Notes: a model not told the origin generated them from the letters alone. A DNA stretch of 64,000 nt from Mesocentrotus franciscanus (GCA_037976565.1 CP137682.1:24451973-24515972); one strand, 5' to 3'; counted from the stretch's first letter, positions 22,950 to 36,636 are shown. Translations and numbers: made by a program.

Positions 22950-23135
22950 CTAATTTTATGTAATTTACATATTTTCTTTTGTCATTAATGTAACATTATT
23001 AACCTCTACTTAGACTTTTATAGCAAGGGAGAGAGAAGGTAGAGAGAGAGAGAGATACACCGGGACGAAGAAAGAGACATAATGAGAGACAGAGAGAGAT
23101 AGAGAGAAAAACAACAACATGGGAAATGGGTGTGT

Positions 23136-23332
23136 AGAGTAGAACTCTTCACTCAGCTTCACACTGTTCAGACCCAGTGATCGCAGATTTGGCATTAAGC
23201 AGAGACCTTTAGCGTAATGAGAGGATGCAACAGAACCGAGATCAGCCGTTTCCTGCTTTAGCTCCTCAAGCTGGTGATGTGACAGGACACGATGAATAGA
23301 GTTAATAGTGTTGTCAAGTATAGACGACATGT
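23136..23332 (-). pseudogene. Array LRR exon copy 9, truncated 3' end
   Basis: The exon is normal from MSSILDN to EEFYST, then joins GGTGTG of the sequence flanking a GA tract. The last about 30 nt and the donor are lost. The reading frame runs on into CT-tract Ser/Leu codons. Same junction as copy 14. Confidence 0.8.
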
Positions 23333-23987
23333 CTAATTTTATGTAATTTACATATTTTCTTTTGTCATTAATGTCACATTATTAACCTCTACTTAGACTT
23401 TTATAGCAAGGGAGAGAGAAGGTAGAGAGAGCGAGAGAGAGAGAGAGAGAGACCGGGACGGAGAAAGAGACATAATGAGAGACAGAGAGAGAGATAGAGA
23501 GAAAAACAACAACATGGGAAATGGGTGTGGTAAGAGCAAAGAAAGACGAGATGAAGAAAAACAAACAAATGTGATTAATTATAGATATTTAGAAAAGAGA
23601 TACCGTGTCTGTTCAAGCAGAATATAAGTGTTATATCCGTCTATTTACAATGCAGATGTAAAATTAATTCATTGCGACTATTGGCAAATTATAATTATTT
23701 TTTTTGTTTTTATGTGACATACTTTTATGGGATAAGTACTTTTATACACGCTTTTTTCATGAATCTATATCATTATGACACTAAAGTTCATTCTATAACA
23801 TGAATTGTTTCCTTGTCAGCACGGCCAAACTGTTTATTATATTGATATGAGAGTGCTCGTGACTAATGTTTATAAATGATTTCTTGTTGAGAATTGTAAA
23901 AATACAGTTACCCCATATGTTGAAATCGGAGAATGCAAAAGTATTTAGAAACAAATCGTTTCTAATTGAAATCATGTTTGGGTATAC

Positions 23988-24214
23988 CTTTGATCGTGAT
24001 GCCTCAGTGGCCATCGTTGAGTAGAACTCTTCACTCAGCTTCACACTGTTCAGACCCAGTGATCGCAGATTTGGCATTAAGCAGAGACCTTTAGCGTAAT
24101 GAGAGGATGCAACAGAACCAAGATCAGCCGTTTCCTGCTTTAGCTCCTCAAGCTGGTGATGTGACAGGACACGATGAATAGAGTTAATAGTATTGTCAAG
24201 TATAGACGACATGT
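23988..24214 (-). CDS. Array LRR exon copy 10 (open)
   Basis: Near duplicate of copy 5: KQET, GLNSV, KLSEEFYST. Both splice sites present. Confidence 0.62.
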
Positions 24215-24674
24215 CTAATTTTATGTAATTTACATATTTTCTTTTGTCATTAATGTAACATTATTAACCTCTACTTAGACTTTTATAGCAAGGGAGAGAG
24301 AAGGTAGAGAGAGAGAGAGAGAGACCGGGACGGAGAAAGAGACATAATGAGAGACAGAGAGAGAGATAGAGAGAAATAGGCCCAAAGGGACAAGACAAAC
24401 CAATTTCATCAATTATAGTTAGTTGGACAAGAAAGACCGTGTTTGTTCAAGCAGGATAAAAGTGCTATTACCGTCTATAGACAAAATGCAAATAATTTCT
24501 AAATATAGAATGCTTTACCCCATTTTGTAGGAGACGTGCTTTAAAAACACACTTTAATATGAATCTATATTATTATGACACCAATGTTCATTCCATTCAC
24601 AGGTATTTATTAATTTTTTTGCCAGCATAGGCAAACTATTTATAATATTGATATGAAAGTGCTCGTAACTAATC

Positions 24675-24725
24675 AAAATAAATGATTTCTTAAAATATTT
24701 TCTATTGTCATTAATATAACTTCAT
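24675..24725 (-). repeat. Exonless unit junction 2
   Basis: Same fused junction as at 20660. Confidence 0.8.
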
Positions 24726-25326
24726 TAACCTCTACTTAAACTATTAAAGCAAGGGAAAGAGATAGAAGTGAGTGAGAGAGACCGGGACATAGCCAGAGAC
24801 ATAATGAGATACAGAGAGAGAGATATAAAGAAAAACCCGTGGGAAATTGGAGTGGTTAGAGCAAAGAAAGACGAGATGAAGAAATTCAAGCAAATTTGAT
24901 TAATTATAGATACATGTAGTTAGAAAAGAGAGACCGTGTCTGTTCACGCAGAATAAAAGTGTTATATCCATCTATTTACAATGCCCATGTAAAATAAATT
25001 TTCTGCGACTATTGGAAAACTACAGTACAAGTAATTTTTTTTTTATATGCGAAATACTATTTATAAGATAAGTACGTTTTGAACACACTTTTATATGAAT
25101 CTATTTCATTATGCCACCAAGTTCATTCTATTCACATGATTTATATCCTTGTCAGCTTGGCCAAACTATTTATTATATTGATATGGGAGTACTCGAGACT
25201 AATGAAAACAATAGATTTCTATTCTTTTTTAAATGTAAAAAAACATTTCCCCCTATTTTTCAGTTTGAAGAATGCAAACTATTGGGTGAAAAAATTGTTT
25301 CCAATACAAATCGTGTTTGGGTATAC

Positions 25327-25551
25327 CTTTGATTTTGATGCCTCAGTGGCCATCGTTGAGTAGAACTCATCACTCAGCTTCATACTGTCCAGACTCAGTG
25401 ATCGAAGATTTGGCATGAAGCAGAGACCTCTCGTAATGAGAGGAAGCAGCAGAACCCAGATCTGCCGTCTTGTGCTTTAGCTCCTCAATCTGGTGATGTG
25501 ACAGGACAGGATGAATAAGGTGAATAGTATTATCAAGTTTAGACGACATGT
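25327..25551 (-). pseudogene. Array LRR exon copy 11, 2-nt frameshift
   Basis: Otherwise like copy 6 (SLDSM type). Two bases are lost in CTCTCGCG (around 25430), turning SSHYARGL into SSHYERSL and then a stop. Copy 6, its paralogue in block a, is intact. Confidence 0.72.
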
Positions 25552-26138
25552 CTAATATAAATAAACTTAGACTTTTACAGCAAGGGAAAGAGAAAGGAGA
25601 GAGAGAGAGAGAGACCGGGACAGAGACATAATGAGAAACAGAGAGAGATATAAAGAGAAAGAGGCCCACAGGGAGAAGGGTGTTAAGAGCAAAGTAAGAC
25701 GAGATGAAGAAAGACAAACAAATGCCATCAATTGCAGATTGTTTTTAAAGAGAGACCGTGTCTGTTCAAGCAGGATAAAAGTGTTATATCCGTCTTTTTA
25801 CAATGCACATGTAAAATTAATCTTGCGACAATTGACTAAATTTAAATGATTTCTAAATATAGAAAGCTTAATACTATATATAATATTCATATTTTTTAAA
25901 CACGCTTTTGTATGAATCTATACCATTATGACACCAAAGTTCATTCTATTCACAGGTATTTATTTCCTTGCCAGCATGGCAAAAGAATTTAATATATCGA
26001 TATGAGAGTGCTCTTGAATAATGTATGATCTCTTTTTAAAAGGTGTGAAAATACAGTTACCCCATATGTTAAATTTGAGGAATGCAAAACTTTTTCGTAA
26101 AAGATATCATTTCGAATTGAGGTACTGTTTGAGTATAC

Positions 26139-26365
26139 CTTTGATTTTGATGCCTCAGAGGCCATCGTTGAGTAGAACTCATCACTCAGCTTCATACTGT
26201 CCAGATTCAGTGATCGAATATTTGGCATAGAGCAGAGACCTCTCGCATAATGAGAGGATGCATGAGAACCCAGATCTGCCGTCTCGTGTGATAGCTTCTC
26301 AATCTGGTGTTGTGACAGTACAGGTTGAATAGAGTGAATAGTAATATCAAGTATAGAGGATATAT
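26139..26365 (-). CDS. Array LRR exon copy 12 (open, no Met)
   Basis: Near duplicate of copy 7: ATA at the Met position, SHET/GSHAS, NLDSM, MPNIRSL. Confidence 0.58.
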
Positions 26366-26384
26366 CTAGTTTGAATATTTTCTA

Positions 26385-26525
26385 TGGTTTAATGGTTCAA
26401 ATTTATTTCCACTTTCTCATATTACTTAATAAGAAAACATAATCAAAACAAGGCAGTGCATTACCAAAATCGGTACAATAATATTGCAATTATTAAATGA
26501 TGAACATACTTCTTTGAGAACATAA
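26385..26525. mobile_element. Element B, truncated (beside copy 12)
   Basis: Same truncation as 22349-22490. Confidence 0.7.
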
Positions 26526-26755
26526 TAATGAATCTACATCAATATGACACCAAATTTCTTTCTATTCACAGGTATTTATTTCCTTGTCAGCATAGCCAAA
26601 CTATTTATAATATTGATATGAGACTGCTCGTAACTAATCAAAATAAATGATTTATTGTTTATTGTTAACAAAAAGTAACCCCAAAAGTTAAGTTTGAAGA
26701 ATGCTAAACTTTTTGGAAACAAATCGTTTCCAATGGAAATCGTAATTGGGTATAC

Positions 26756-26982
26756 TTGTGATCTTGATGCCTCAGAGGCCATCGTTGAGTAGAACTCATC
26801 ACTCAGCTTCACACTGTTCAGACCCAGTGATCGCAGATTTGGCATTAAGCAGAGACCTTTAGCGTATTGAGAGGATGCAACAGAACCCAGATCAGCCGTT
26901 TCCTGCTTTAGCTCCTCAAGCTGGTGATATGACAGGACACGATGAATAGAGTTAATAGTATTGTCAAGTATAGACGACATGT
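26756..26982 (-). CDS. Array LRR exon copy 13 (open, altered donor)
   Basis: Duplicate of copy 8, including SSQYAKGL and the CACAA|GTATAC donor. Confidence 0.58.
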
Positions 26983-27166
26983 CTAATTTTATGTAATTTA
27001 CATATTTTCTTTTGTCATTAATGTAACATTATTAACCTCTACTTAGACTTTTATAGCAAGGAGAGAGAAGGTAGAGAGAGAGAGAGAGAGACGGGACGAA
27101 GAAAGAGACATAATGAGAGACAGAGAGAGATAGAGAGAAAAACAACAACATGGGAAATGGGTGTGT

Positions 27167-27363
27167 AGAGTAGAACTCTTCACTCAGCTTCACACTGTTC
27201 AGACCCAGTGATCGCAGATTTGGCATTAAGCAGAGACCTTTAGCGTAATGAGAGGATGCAACAGAACCGAGATCAGCCGTTTCCTGCTTTAGCTCCTCAA
27301 GCTGGTGATGTGACAGGACACGATGAATAGAGTTAATAGTATTGTCAAGTATAGACGACATGT
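27167..27363 (-). pseudogene. Array LRR exon copy 14, truncated 3' end
   Basis: Same truncation junction as copy 9 (EEFYST then GGTGTG). Confidence 0.8.
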
Positions 27364-27834
27364 CTAATTTTATGTAATTTACATATTTTCTTTTGTCATT
27401 AATGTAGCATTATTAACCTCTACTTAGACTTTTATAGCAAGGGAGAGAGAAGGTAGAGAGAGCGAGAGAGAGAGAGAGAGACTGGGACGGAGACAGAGAC
27501 ATAGTGAGAGACAGAGAGAGAGAGATAGAGAGAAATAGGCCCAAAGGGACAAGACAACCAATTTCATCAATTATAGATAGTTAGACAAGAAAGACCGTGT
27601 TTGTTCAAGCAGGATAAAAGTGCTATTACCGTCTATAGACAAAATGCAAATAATTTCTAAATATAGAATGCTTTACCCCATTTTGTAGGAAACGTGCTTT
27701 AAAAACACACTTTAATATATATCTATATTATTATGACACCAAAGTTCATTCCATTCACAGGTATTTATTAATTTTCTTGCCAGCATAGCCAAACTATTTA
27801 TAATATTGATATGAAAGTGCTCGTAACTAATCAA

Positions 27835-27885
27835 AATAAATGATTTCTTAAAATATTTTCTATTGTCATTAATATAACTTCATTA
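27835..27885 (-). repeat. Exonless unit junction 3
   Basis: Same fused junction as at 20660 and 24690. Confidence 0.8.
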
Positions 27886-28478
27886 ACCTCTACTTAAACT
27901 ATTAAAGCAAAGGAAAGAGATAGAAGTGAGTGAGAGAGACCGGGACTTAGCCAGAGACATAATGAGAGACAGAGAGAGAGATATAAAGAAAACCCGTGGG
28001 AAATTGGAGTGGTTAGAGCAAAGAAAGACGAGATGAAGAAATTCAAGCAAATTTGATTAATTATAGATACATGTAGTTAGAAAAGAGAGACCGTGTCTGT
28101 TCACGCAGAATAAAAGTGTTATATCCGTCTATTTACAATGCCCATGTAAAATAAATTTTCTGCGACTATTGGAAAACTACAGTACAAGTAATTTTTTTTT
28201 TATATGCGAAATACTATTTATAAGATAAGTACGTTTAAACACACTTCTTTATGAATCTATTTCATTATGCCACCAAGTTCATTCTATTCACATGATTTAT
28301 ATCCTTGTCAGCTTGGCCAAACTATTTATTATATTGATATGGGAGTACTGAGACTAATGAAAACAATAGATTTCTATTCTTTTAAATGTAAAAACATTTC
28401 CCCCTATTTTTCAGTTTGAAGAATGCAAAACTATTGGGGGAAAAAATTGTTTCCAATACAAATCGTGTTTGGGTATAC

Positions 28479-28705
28479 CTTTGATTTTGATGCCTCAGTG
28501 GCCATCGTTGAGTAGAACTCATCACTCAGCTTCATACTGTCCAGACTCAGTGATCGAAGATTTGGCATGAAGCAGAGACCTCTCGCGTAATGAGAGGATG
28601 CAGCAGAACCCAGATCTGCCGTCTTGTGCTTTAGCTTCTCAATCTGGTGATGTGACAGGACAGGTTGAATAGAGTTAATAGTATTGTCAAGTATAGACGA
28701 CATGT
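28479..28705 (-). CDS. Array LRR exon copy 15 (open)
   Basis: Windows KHKT and SLDSM; standard Met start, acceptor and donor. Long acceptor architecture, unlike its relatives copies 6 and 11, so it looks like a recombinant. Confidence 0.62.
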
Positions 28706-29334
28706 CTAATTTAAATATTCACTATTGTCATCAATTTAACTTCATTTACAACTACTTAGGCTTTTAAAGCAAGGGAAAAAGAGGAGAGTGAGAGAGAGAG
28801 AGAGAGAGACCAGGACAGACCCAGTGACATAATGAGAGACGGAGAGAGAGAGATAGAGAGAAAAAACACGAGAGAAATGGGTGTGGTAACAGCAAAGAAA
28901 GACGAGATGAAGTAAGACTAACAAATGTGATAAGTTATAAATAGTTTTAAAAAGTGAGATCGTGTCTTTTTAAGCAGAATATAAGTGTGATATCCGTCTA
29001 TTTTCAATGCACATGTAAAATTAATTTCCTGCGAATATTGGCAAACTATAAGTAATATCTTTTAAAAAGTGCGACATACTAGGTTTAGGATAAGTACTTG
29101 TATACACGCTCTGTTATGCATCTATATCATCATGACACCAAAGTTCATTCTATTCACATGATTTGCTTCCTTGTCAGCATGGCCAAACTGTTTATAACAT
29201 TGAAATGAGAGTACTCGTGACTTATGTTTAGAATTTTTTTTCAAAGTCTGAAAATATTACCCCATATATTTAATTTGAAGAATGCAAAAGTAATTCAAAC
29301 TAATCTTTTCCAATAGAAATCGTGCTTGGTATAC

Positions 29335-29557
29335 CTTTGATCGTGATGCCTCAGTGGCCATCGTTGAGTAAAATCATCACTCAGCTTCACACTCCGCAGA
29401 TGCAATGATCGCAGTTCTGGCATGAAGCAGAGACCTCGCGTAATGAGAGGATGCAGCAGAACCCAGATCTGCGTCCAGTGGTTTAGCTCCTCAATCTGGT
29501 GATGTGACAGAACAGGTTGAATAGAGTGAATGGTATTATCAAGTAAACACGACATGT
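29335..29557 (-). pseudogene. Array LRR exon copy 16, several small deletions
   Basis: 223 nt. Losses near 29370 (GAGTAAAATC), in the CTCTCGCG site (29430) and near 29473 shift the frame. Strand HLRSV, with PELRSL. Met reads MSCLLDN. The sister copy 17 is open. Confidence 0.72.
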
Positions 29558-30220
29558 CTGATTTAAATATTCTTACTGTCATTAATATAACATTATTAAC
29601 TTCTACTTGTACTTTTAAAGCAAAAGAAAGAGAAGGGAGGGAGGGAAAGAGAGAGAGAGAGAGACAAAGAGAGGGAGAGAGAGAGAGAAAGAGAGAGACT
29701 GTGACAGAGACAGTGACATAATGAGAGACAGAGGGAGATAGAGAGAAAAAACCCGAGAGAAATAGGTGTGGTAAGAGCAAAGAAAGACGAGATGAAGTAA
29801 GACTAACAAATGTGATAAGTTATAAATAGTTTTAAAAAGTGAGATCGTGTCTTTTTAAGCAGAATATAAGTGTGATATCCGTCTATTTTCAATGCACATG
29901 TAAAATTAATTTCCTGCGACTATTGGCAAACTATAAGTAATATCTTTTAAAAAATGCGACATACTAGGTTTAGGATAAGTACTTGTATACACGCTCTGTT
30001 ATGCATCTATATCATCATGACACCAAAGTTCATTCTATTCACATGATTTGCTTCCTTGTCAGCATGGCCAAACTGTTTATAACATTGAAATGAGAGTACT
30101 CGTGACTTATGTTTAGAATTTTTTTTCAAAGTCTGAAAATATTACCCCATATATTTAATTTGAAGAATGCAAAAGTAATTCGAAACTAATCTTTTCCAAT
30201 AGAAATCGTGCTTGGTATAC

Positions 30221-30447
30221 CTTTGACCTTGATGCCTCAGAGGCCATCGTTGAGTAAAAATCATCACTCAGCTTCACACTCCGCAGATGCAATGATCGCA
30301 GTTCTGGCATGAAGCAGAGACCTCTCGCGTAATGAGAGGATGCAGCAGAACCCAGATCTGCGTTCCAGTGGTATAGCTCCTCAATCTGGTGATGTGACAG
30401 AACAGGTTGAATAGAGTGAATGGTATTATCAAGTATAGAGGATATGT
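30221..30447 (-). CDS. Array LRR exon copy 17 (open, no Met)
   Basis: 227 nt, open. Windows YHWN and HLRSV, with PELRSL and KLSDDFYST: one of the most distinctive copies. ATA at the Met position. Followed by the B+C insertion. Confidence 0.58.
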
Positions 30448-30466
30448 CTAGTTTGAATATTTTCTA

Positions 30467-31513
30467 AGGTTTAATGGTTCAAGTTTATTTCCACTTTCTC
30501 ATATTACTTAATAAGAAAACATAAACAAAACAAGGCAGTGCATTACCAAAATCGGTACAATAATAATGTTGCAATTATTAAATGATGAACATACTTCTTT
30601 TGAGAACATACACATTGCACAATTATCAAAGAATTGTAGATAATATAATCGTTCTTAATTACATCTTAATTTGAGAAAAGTGGAGGAATGTATAAAAGAA
30701 GCAGAGCTGGTGAGGCTATAGGTCCCCTTTTAGGAAATCATCCTTGTATTCAAGAATGAAAAAGGTAATACAAAAAACGAGTTTAGTGCAAGGATAGAGA
30801 GAAAAAAGGACAGAGAATAGGATAGACAAGGAAGAAGAAGAAGATAAGGTGAAAGAACAGGAAGGAGGAGAGGGAAAGAAAAGAAAGAAAGAGAGAGAGA
30901 CAGGGTGCATCATCCTAAGCTCATGAGAGTTCAAGCAAGTACATTTCAACAAAAGGGTACTACGCAGTTGTAACATTGAATGACTGTCAGGCTTATCACG
31001 AGAAGCCTATTGAAATTTACTAAGGGAGAAACCGTTAAAGGTATGTGCATGGTTTCTTATGAGATACACATCTGAATACATTAGGGTTAGGCCCTCCCCC
31101 ACTCAGTATCATTTAGAGTACGCGTATGCTTGTTCCTCCCTTTGAAAGCACCCCTTATCTTAGGACTGCTAACATTTCTGAACCCCTCTTTCGTGGGCTT
31201 TTCGAGGGCTTTTCCTGCCTTGAGACCCCCTAGATCCGAACACTGCTCAATTTACCCCTATCTATGATATTCAAGATATTTTATAACGCTCTTTAAAATT
31301 TCTCAGGAATCCAAAGAGAGATAGAGGAAAACACCCCTCTTTTAAAGAAATCTCCGGGTGAAAAGTAAAATACACCCTCTTTTTTACAATTCTCGGCCGG
31401 ACTTTGTCGCGCAAAAGCACTCTTTACCGGAGATTTTGGGAACACGAATGCGGCCCCTCTGACACAGGAGGGGGGTTAGGGTTGCCAAGTCCTGCATCCA
31501 CAAATAATCGAAA
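30467..31513. mobile_element. Composite insertion B+C, copy 1
   Basis: Element B (to about 30760) runs into a purine-rich stretch (to about 30930), then element C (about 30985-31500). It sits between the acceptor AG of copy 17 and the TTGTCATTAATG motif of the unit, i.e. inside the 3' splice region. The later copies at 34069, 36883, 40513 and 44971 share both junctions, so this was one event copied by block duplication. Confidence 0.75.
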
Positions 31514-32127
31514 CATTGTCATTAATGTAATATCATTAACCTCCACTTAGACTTTTAAAGCAAGGAAAAGAGAAGGGAGAGAGAGAGAGAGAGAGATATA
31601 GAGAGCGGCACTGAGCCAGAGACATAATGAGAGACAGAGAGGGATAGAGAGAAAAAACCCGAAGGAAGTGGATGTGGTAATATAAAAGAAAGACGAGATG
31701 AGGAAAGACGAACAAATGTCATCAATTATAGATGGTCTGTTCAAGCAGAATAAAGCTGTTATATCCGTCTATTTACAATGCACATGTAAAATTTATTTCC
31801 TAAGACTATTGACAAAATTGAAAAAATTCTAAAAATAGAATGTTATATATACTATTTGTAGGATACATGCTTTTAAAACACGCTTCTATATGAATCCATA
31901 TCTTTATGATACCAAATTTTATTTTACTCACATGATTTTTTTTCTTTCTTTTTGTCAGCATGACAAACTATTTATTATATTGATATGAGAGTGTTGGTGA
32001 CTAGTGTTTATAAATAATTTCTTTTAAAAAGTCTGAAAATACAGTTACCCCATAATTATGTTGAATTTGAAGAATGCAAAAGTATATAGAAACAAATCGT
32101 TTCCAATTAAAATCGTGTTTGGTATAC

Positions 32128-32354
32128 CTTTGATCTTGATGCCTCAGAGGCGATCGTCGAGTAGAACTCATCACTCAGCTTTACACTGTCCAGATCCAGT
32201 GATCGAAGATTTGGCATGAAGCAGAGACCTCTCGCGTAATGAGAGGATGCGTGAGAACACAGATCTGCCGTCTTGTGCTTTAGCTCCTCAATCTGGTGAT
32301 GTGACAGGACAGGTTGAATAGAGTGAATAGTATTATCAAGTATAGACGACATGT
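32128..32354 (-). CDS. Array LRR exon copy 18 (open)
   Basis: Windows KHKT / LCSHAS and DLDSV, YSTIASEAS. Short acceptor architecture. Cys replaces Gly in ADLGS. Confidence 0.62.
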
Positions 32355-32941
32355 CTAATATAAATAAACTTAGACTTTTACAGCAAGGGAAAGAGAAAGG
32401 AGAGAGCGGGATAGAGAGAGAGAGAGAGACCAGACAGACAGAGACATAATGAGAAACAGAGAGAGATAGAGAGAAAACCCGAAGGAAGTGGGTGTGGTAA
32501 TATAAAAGAAAGACGAGATGAGGAAAGACGAACAAATGTCATCAATTATAGATGGTCTGTTCAAGCAAAATAAAGCTGTTATATCCGTCTATTTACAATG
32601 CACATGTAAAATTTATTTCCTAAGACTATTGACAAAATTGAAAAAATTCTAAAAATAGAATGTTATATATACTATTTGTAGGATACATGCTTTTAAAACA
32701 CGCTTTTATATGAATCCATATCTTTATGATACCAAATTTTATTTTACTCACATGATTTTTTTCTTCTTTTTGTCAGCATGACAAACTATTTATTATATTG
32801 ATATGAGAGTGCTGGTGACTAGTGTTTATATATGATTTCTTTTAAAAAGTCTGAAAATACAGTTACCCCATATGTTGAATTTGAAGAATGCAAAAGTATA
32901 TAGAAACAAATCGTTTCCAATTGAAATCGTGTTTGGTATAC

Positions 32942-33168
32942 CTTTGATCTTGATGCCTCAGAGGCGATCGTCGAGTAGAACTCATCACTCAGCTTCACAC
33001 TGTCCAGATTCAGTGATCGAAGATTTGGCATGAAGCAGAGACCTCTCGCGTAATGAGAGGATGCAGCAGAACCCAGATCTGCGTCCCAGTGCGATAGCTT
33101 CTCAATCTGGTGATGTGACAGGACAGGTTGAATAGAGTGAATAATATTATCAAGTACAGACGACATGT
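32942..33168 (-). CDS. Array LRR exon copy 19 (open)
   Basis: Windows SHWD and NLDSV. Acceptor is AAATCAG. Founder type for copies 21, 24 and 28. Confidence 0.62.
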
Positions 33169-33822
33169 CTGATTTCAAAAATATTTGTTATTGGCATTAT
33201 GTAACATCATTAACCTATACTTAGACTTTTAAAGCAAGAGAAAGAGAAAGAGAAAAGAGGAAAGAGAGGGAAAAGGAAAGGAAAGGAAAGAAAGAGAGAG
33301 AGAGAGAGAGAGAGAGGAGATAGAGAGACGGGCTAAAAGCACAAAGAAAAAGGGTTGGGTAAGAGCACAGAAAGACGAGATGGAGTAAGACAAAATTTGA
33401 ATAATTATAAATAGTTGTAAAGGAGAGACCGTGTCTGTTGAAGCAGAATACAAATATGTTATCCTTTTATCTACAGTGTACATGATTGTGATATCTCATT
33501 GAGACTATTTACAAATGTAAATAATTTCTCTTTAAAAATGCGAACAATTATTTATAGTATACGTTGTCGTGTTTTTAAAAACATTAAAAATATGAATCTA
33601 TTTCACTATGTCACCAAAGTTCATTCTATTCACATGATTTATTTACTTGTCAGCTTGGCCAAAATGTTATTATATTGATATGAGAGTACTCGTGACTAAT
33701 GAAAATAAATGATTTCTATTTTTATTTAATGTGAAAAAATGTATCCACATGTTCAGTTTAAAGAATGCAAAAATATTTGGGGAAAGATTATTGTTTCCAA
33801 TAGAAATCGTGTTTGGGTATAC

Positions 33823-34049
33823 CTTTGATTTTGATGCCTCAGAGGCCATCGTTGAGTAGAACTCATCACTCAGCTTGACATGCCACATATCCAGTGATCG
33901 AAGATTTGGCATAGAGCAGAGACCTCTCGCATAATGAGAGGATGCATGAGAACCCAGATCTGCCCTCTTGTGCTTTAGCTTCTCAATCTGGTGATGTGAC
34001 AGGACAGGTTGAATAGAGTGAGTAGTATTATCAAGTATAGAGGATATGT
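33823..34049 (-). CDS. Array LRR exon copy 20 (open, no Met)
   Basis: Windows KHKR / GSHAS and DMWHV, the most unusual LRR strand. ATA at the Met position; B+C insertion next to the acceptor. Copies 22, 25 and 29 are duplicates. Confidence 0.58.
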
Positions 34050-34068
34050 CTAGTTTGAATATTTTCTA

Positions 34069-35140
34069 TGGTTTAATGGTTCAAACCTATTTTCTACTTT
34101 CTAATATTACTTAATAAGAAAACATAAACAAAACAAGGCAGTGCATTACCAAAATCGGTACAATAATAATGTTGCAATTATTAAATGATGAACATACTTC
34201 TTTTGAGAACATACACATTGCACAATTATCAAAGAATTGTAGATAATATAATCGTTCTTAATTACATCTTAATTTGAGAAAAAGTGGAGGAATGTATAAA
34301 AGAAGCAGAGCTGGTGAGGCTATAGGTCCCCTTTTAGGAAATAATCCTTGTATTCAAGAATGAAAAAAGGTAATACAAAAACGAGTTTAGTGCAAGGATA
34401 GAGAGAAAAAGGAAAGAGAATAGGATAGACAAGGAAGAAGAAGAAGAAGATAAGGTGAAAGAACAGGAAGGAGGAGAGGGAAAGGAAAGAAAGAAAGAGA
34501 GAGAAAGAGACAGGGTGCAGCATCCTAAGTTCATATGAGTTCAAGCAAGTACATTTCAACAAAAGGGTAGTACGCAGTTGTAACATTGAATGACTGTCAG
34601 GCTTATCACGAGAAGCCTATTGAAATTTACTAAGGGAGAAACCCGTTAAAGGTATGTGCATGGTTTCTTATGAGATATACATCTGAATACATTAGGGTTA
34701 GGCCCGCCCCCCCCCACTCAGTGTCATTTAGAGTACGCGTATGCTTGTTCCCTCCCTTTGAAAGCACCCCCTTATCTCAGTACTGCCAACATTTCTGAAC
34801 CCCCCTTTCGTGGGCTTTTCGCGGGCTTTTTCTGCCTTGGAGACCCCCTAGATCCGGAACACTGCTCAATTTACCCCCCTATCTATGATATTCAAGATAT
34901 TTTATAACCCCCTTTTAAAATTTCTCAGGAATCCAAAGAGAGATAGAGGAAAAACACCCTTTTTAAAGAAATCTCCGGGTGAAAAGTCAAATACACCCTC
35001 TTTTTTTACAATTCTCGGGCCAGACTTTGTCGCGCAAAAAGTACTCCTTTACCGGAGATTTTGGGAACACTAATGCGGTCCCTCCGACACAGGAGTGGGG
35101 GGTAGGGTTGCCAAGTCCTGCATCCACAAATAATCGAAAC
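34069..35140. mobile_element. Composite insertion B+C, copy 2
   Basis: 1.07 kb, same junctions as copy 1. Confidence 0.75.
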
Positions 35141-35213
35141 ATTGTCATTAATGTAACATTATTAACTTCCACTTAGACTTTTAAAGCAAGGAAAAGAGAA
35201 GGGAGAGAGAGAG

Positions 35214-35236
35214 ATATATATATATATATATATATA
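35214..35236. repeat. (AT)n microsatellite, 23 bp
   Basis: Within the GA tract of the unit. The same site has AT tracts of 25 bp at 38017 and 41649 and 29 bp at 46111. Confidence 0.9.
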
Positions 35237-35757
35237 GAGCGGCACTGAGCCAGAGACATTATGAGACACAGAGAGAGATAGAGAGAAAAACCCCGAAGGA
35301 AGTGGGTTGGTAATATAAAAGAAAGACGAGATGAGGAAAGACGAACAAATGTCATCAATTATAGATGGTCTGTTCAAGCAGAATAAAGCTGTTATATCCG
35401 TCTATTTACAATGCACATGTAAAATTTATTTCCTAAGACTATTGACAAAATTGAAAAAAATTCTAAAAATAGAATGTTATATATACTATTTGTAGGATAC
35501 ATGCTTTTAAAACACGCTTTTATATGAATCCATATCTTTATGATACCAAATTTTATTTTACTCACATGTTTTTTCTTCTTTTTGTCAGCATGACAAACTA
35601 TTTATTATATTGATATGAGAGTGTTGGTGACTAGTGTTTATAAATGATTTCTTTTTAAAAGTCTGAAAATACAGTTACCCCATAATTATGTTGAATTTGA
35701 AGAATGCAAAAGTATATAGAAACAAATCGTTTCCAATTGAAATCGTGTTTGGTATAC

Positions 35758-35984
35758 CTTTGATCTTGATGCCTCAGAGGCGATCGTCGAGTAGAACTCA
35801 TCACTCAGCTTCACACTGTCCAGATTCAGTGATCGAAGATTTGGCATGAAGCAGAGACCTCTCGCGTAATGAGAGGATGCAGCAGAACCCAGATCTGCGT
35901 CCCAGTGCGATAGCTTCTCAATCTGGTGATGTGACAGGACAGGTTGAATAGAGTGAATAATATTATCAAGTACAGACGACATGT
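35758..35984 (-). CDS. Array LRR exon copy 21 (open)
   Basis: Duplicate of copy 19 (SHWD, NLDSV). Confidence 0.62.
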
Positions 35985-36636
35985 CTGATTTCAAAAATAT
36001 TTGTTATTGGCATTATGTAACATCATTAACCTATACTTAGACTTTTAAAGCAAGAGAAAGAGAAAGAGAAAAAGAGGAAAGAGAGGAAAAGGAAAGGAAA
36101 GGAAAGAGAGAGAGAGAGAGAGAGAGGGGGGAGATAGAGAGACGGGCTAAAAGCACAAAGAAAAAGGGTTGGGTAAGAGCACAGAAAGACGAGATGGAGT
36201 AAGACAAAATTTGAATAATTATAAATAGTTGTAAAGGAGAGACCGTGTCTGTTGAAGCAGAATACAAATATGTTATCCTTTTATCTACAGTGTACATGAT
36301 TGTGATATCTCATTGAGACTATTTACAAATGTAAATAATTTCTCTTTAAAAATGCGAACAATTATTTATAGTATACGTTGTCGTGTTTTTAAAAACATTA
36401 AAAATATGAATCTATTTCACTATGTCACCAAAGTTCATTCTATTCACATGATTTATTTACTTGTCAGCTTGGCCAAAATGTTATTATATTGATATGAGAG
36501 TACTCGTGACTAATGAAAATAAATGATTTCTATTTTTATTTAATGTGAAAAAATGTATCCACATGTTCAGTTTAAAGAATGCAAAAATATTTGGGGAAAG
36601 ATTATTGTTTCCAATAGAAATCGTGTTTGGGTATAC

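Larger units (their letters stand above)
22491..26525 (-). repeat. Higher-order block 1, copy b (exon copies 8-12)
   Basis: About 4.03 kb. Compared with copy a it contains an extra, truncated exon (copy 9) and the full set copies 8, 10, 11, 12. Confidence 0.8.
26526..28705 (-). repeat. Higher-order block 1, copy c (exon copies 13-15)
   Basis: A shortened repeat of the block: copies 13 and 14 match 8 and 9; the equivalents of copies 10 and 12 are missing; copy 15 matches 6/11. Confidence 0.7.
31514..35140 (-). repeat. Higher-order block 2, copy a (exon copies 18-20)
   Basis: 3.63 kb, three exons, ending with a B+C insertion. Confidence 0.8.

Noticed and set aside
34885..35176. Open frames in element C copies
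   Set aside because: They differ between near-identical copies through small indels and have no recognisable domain.
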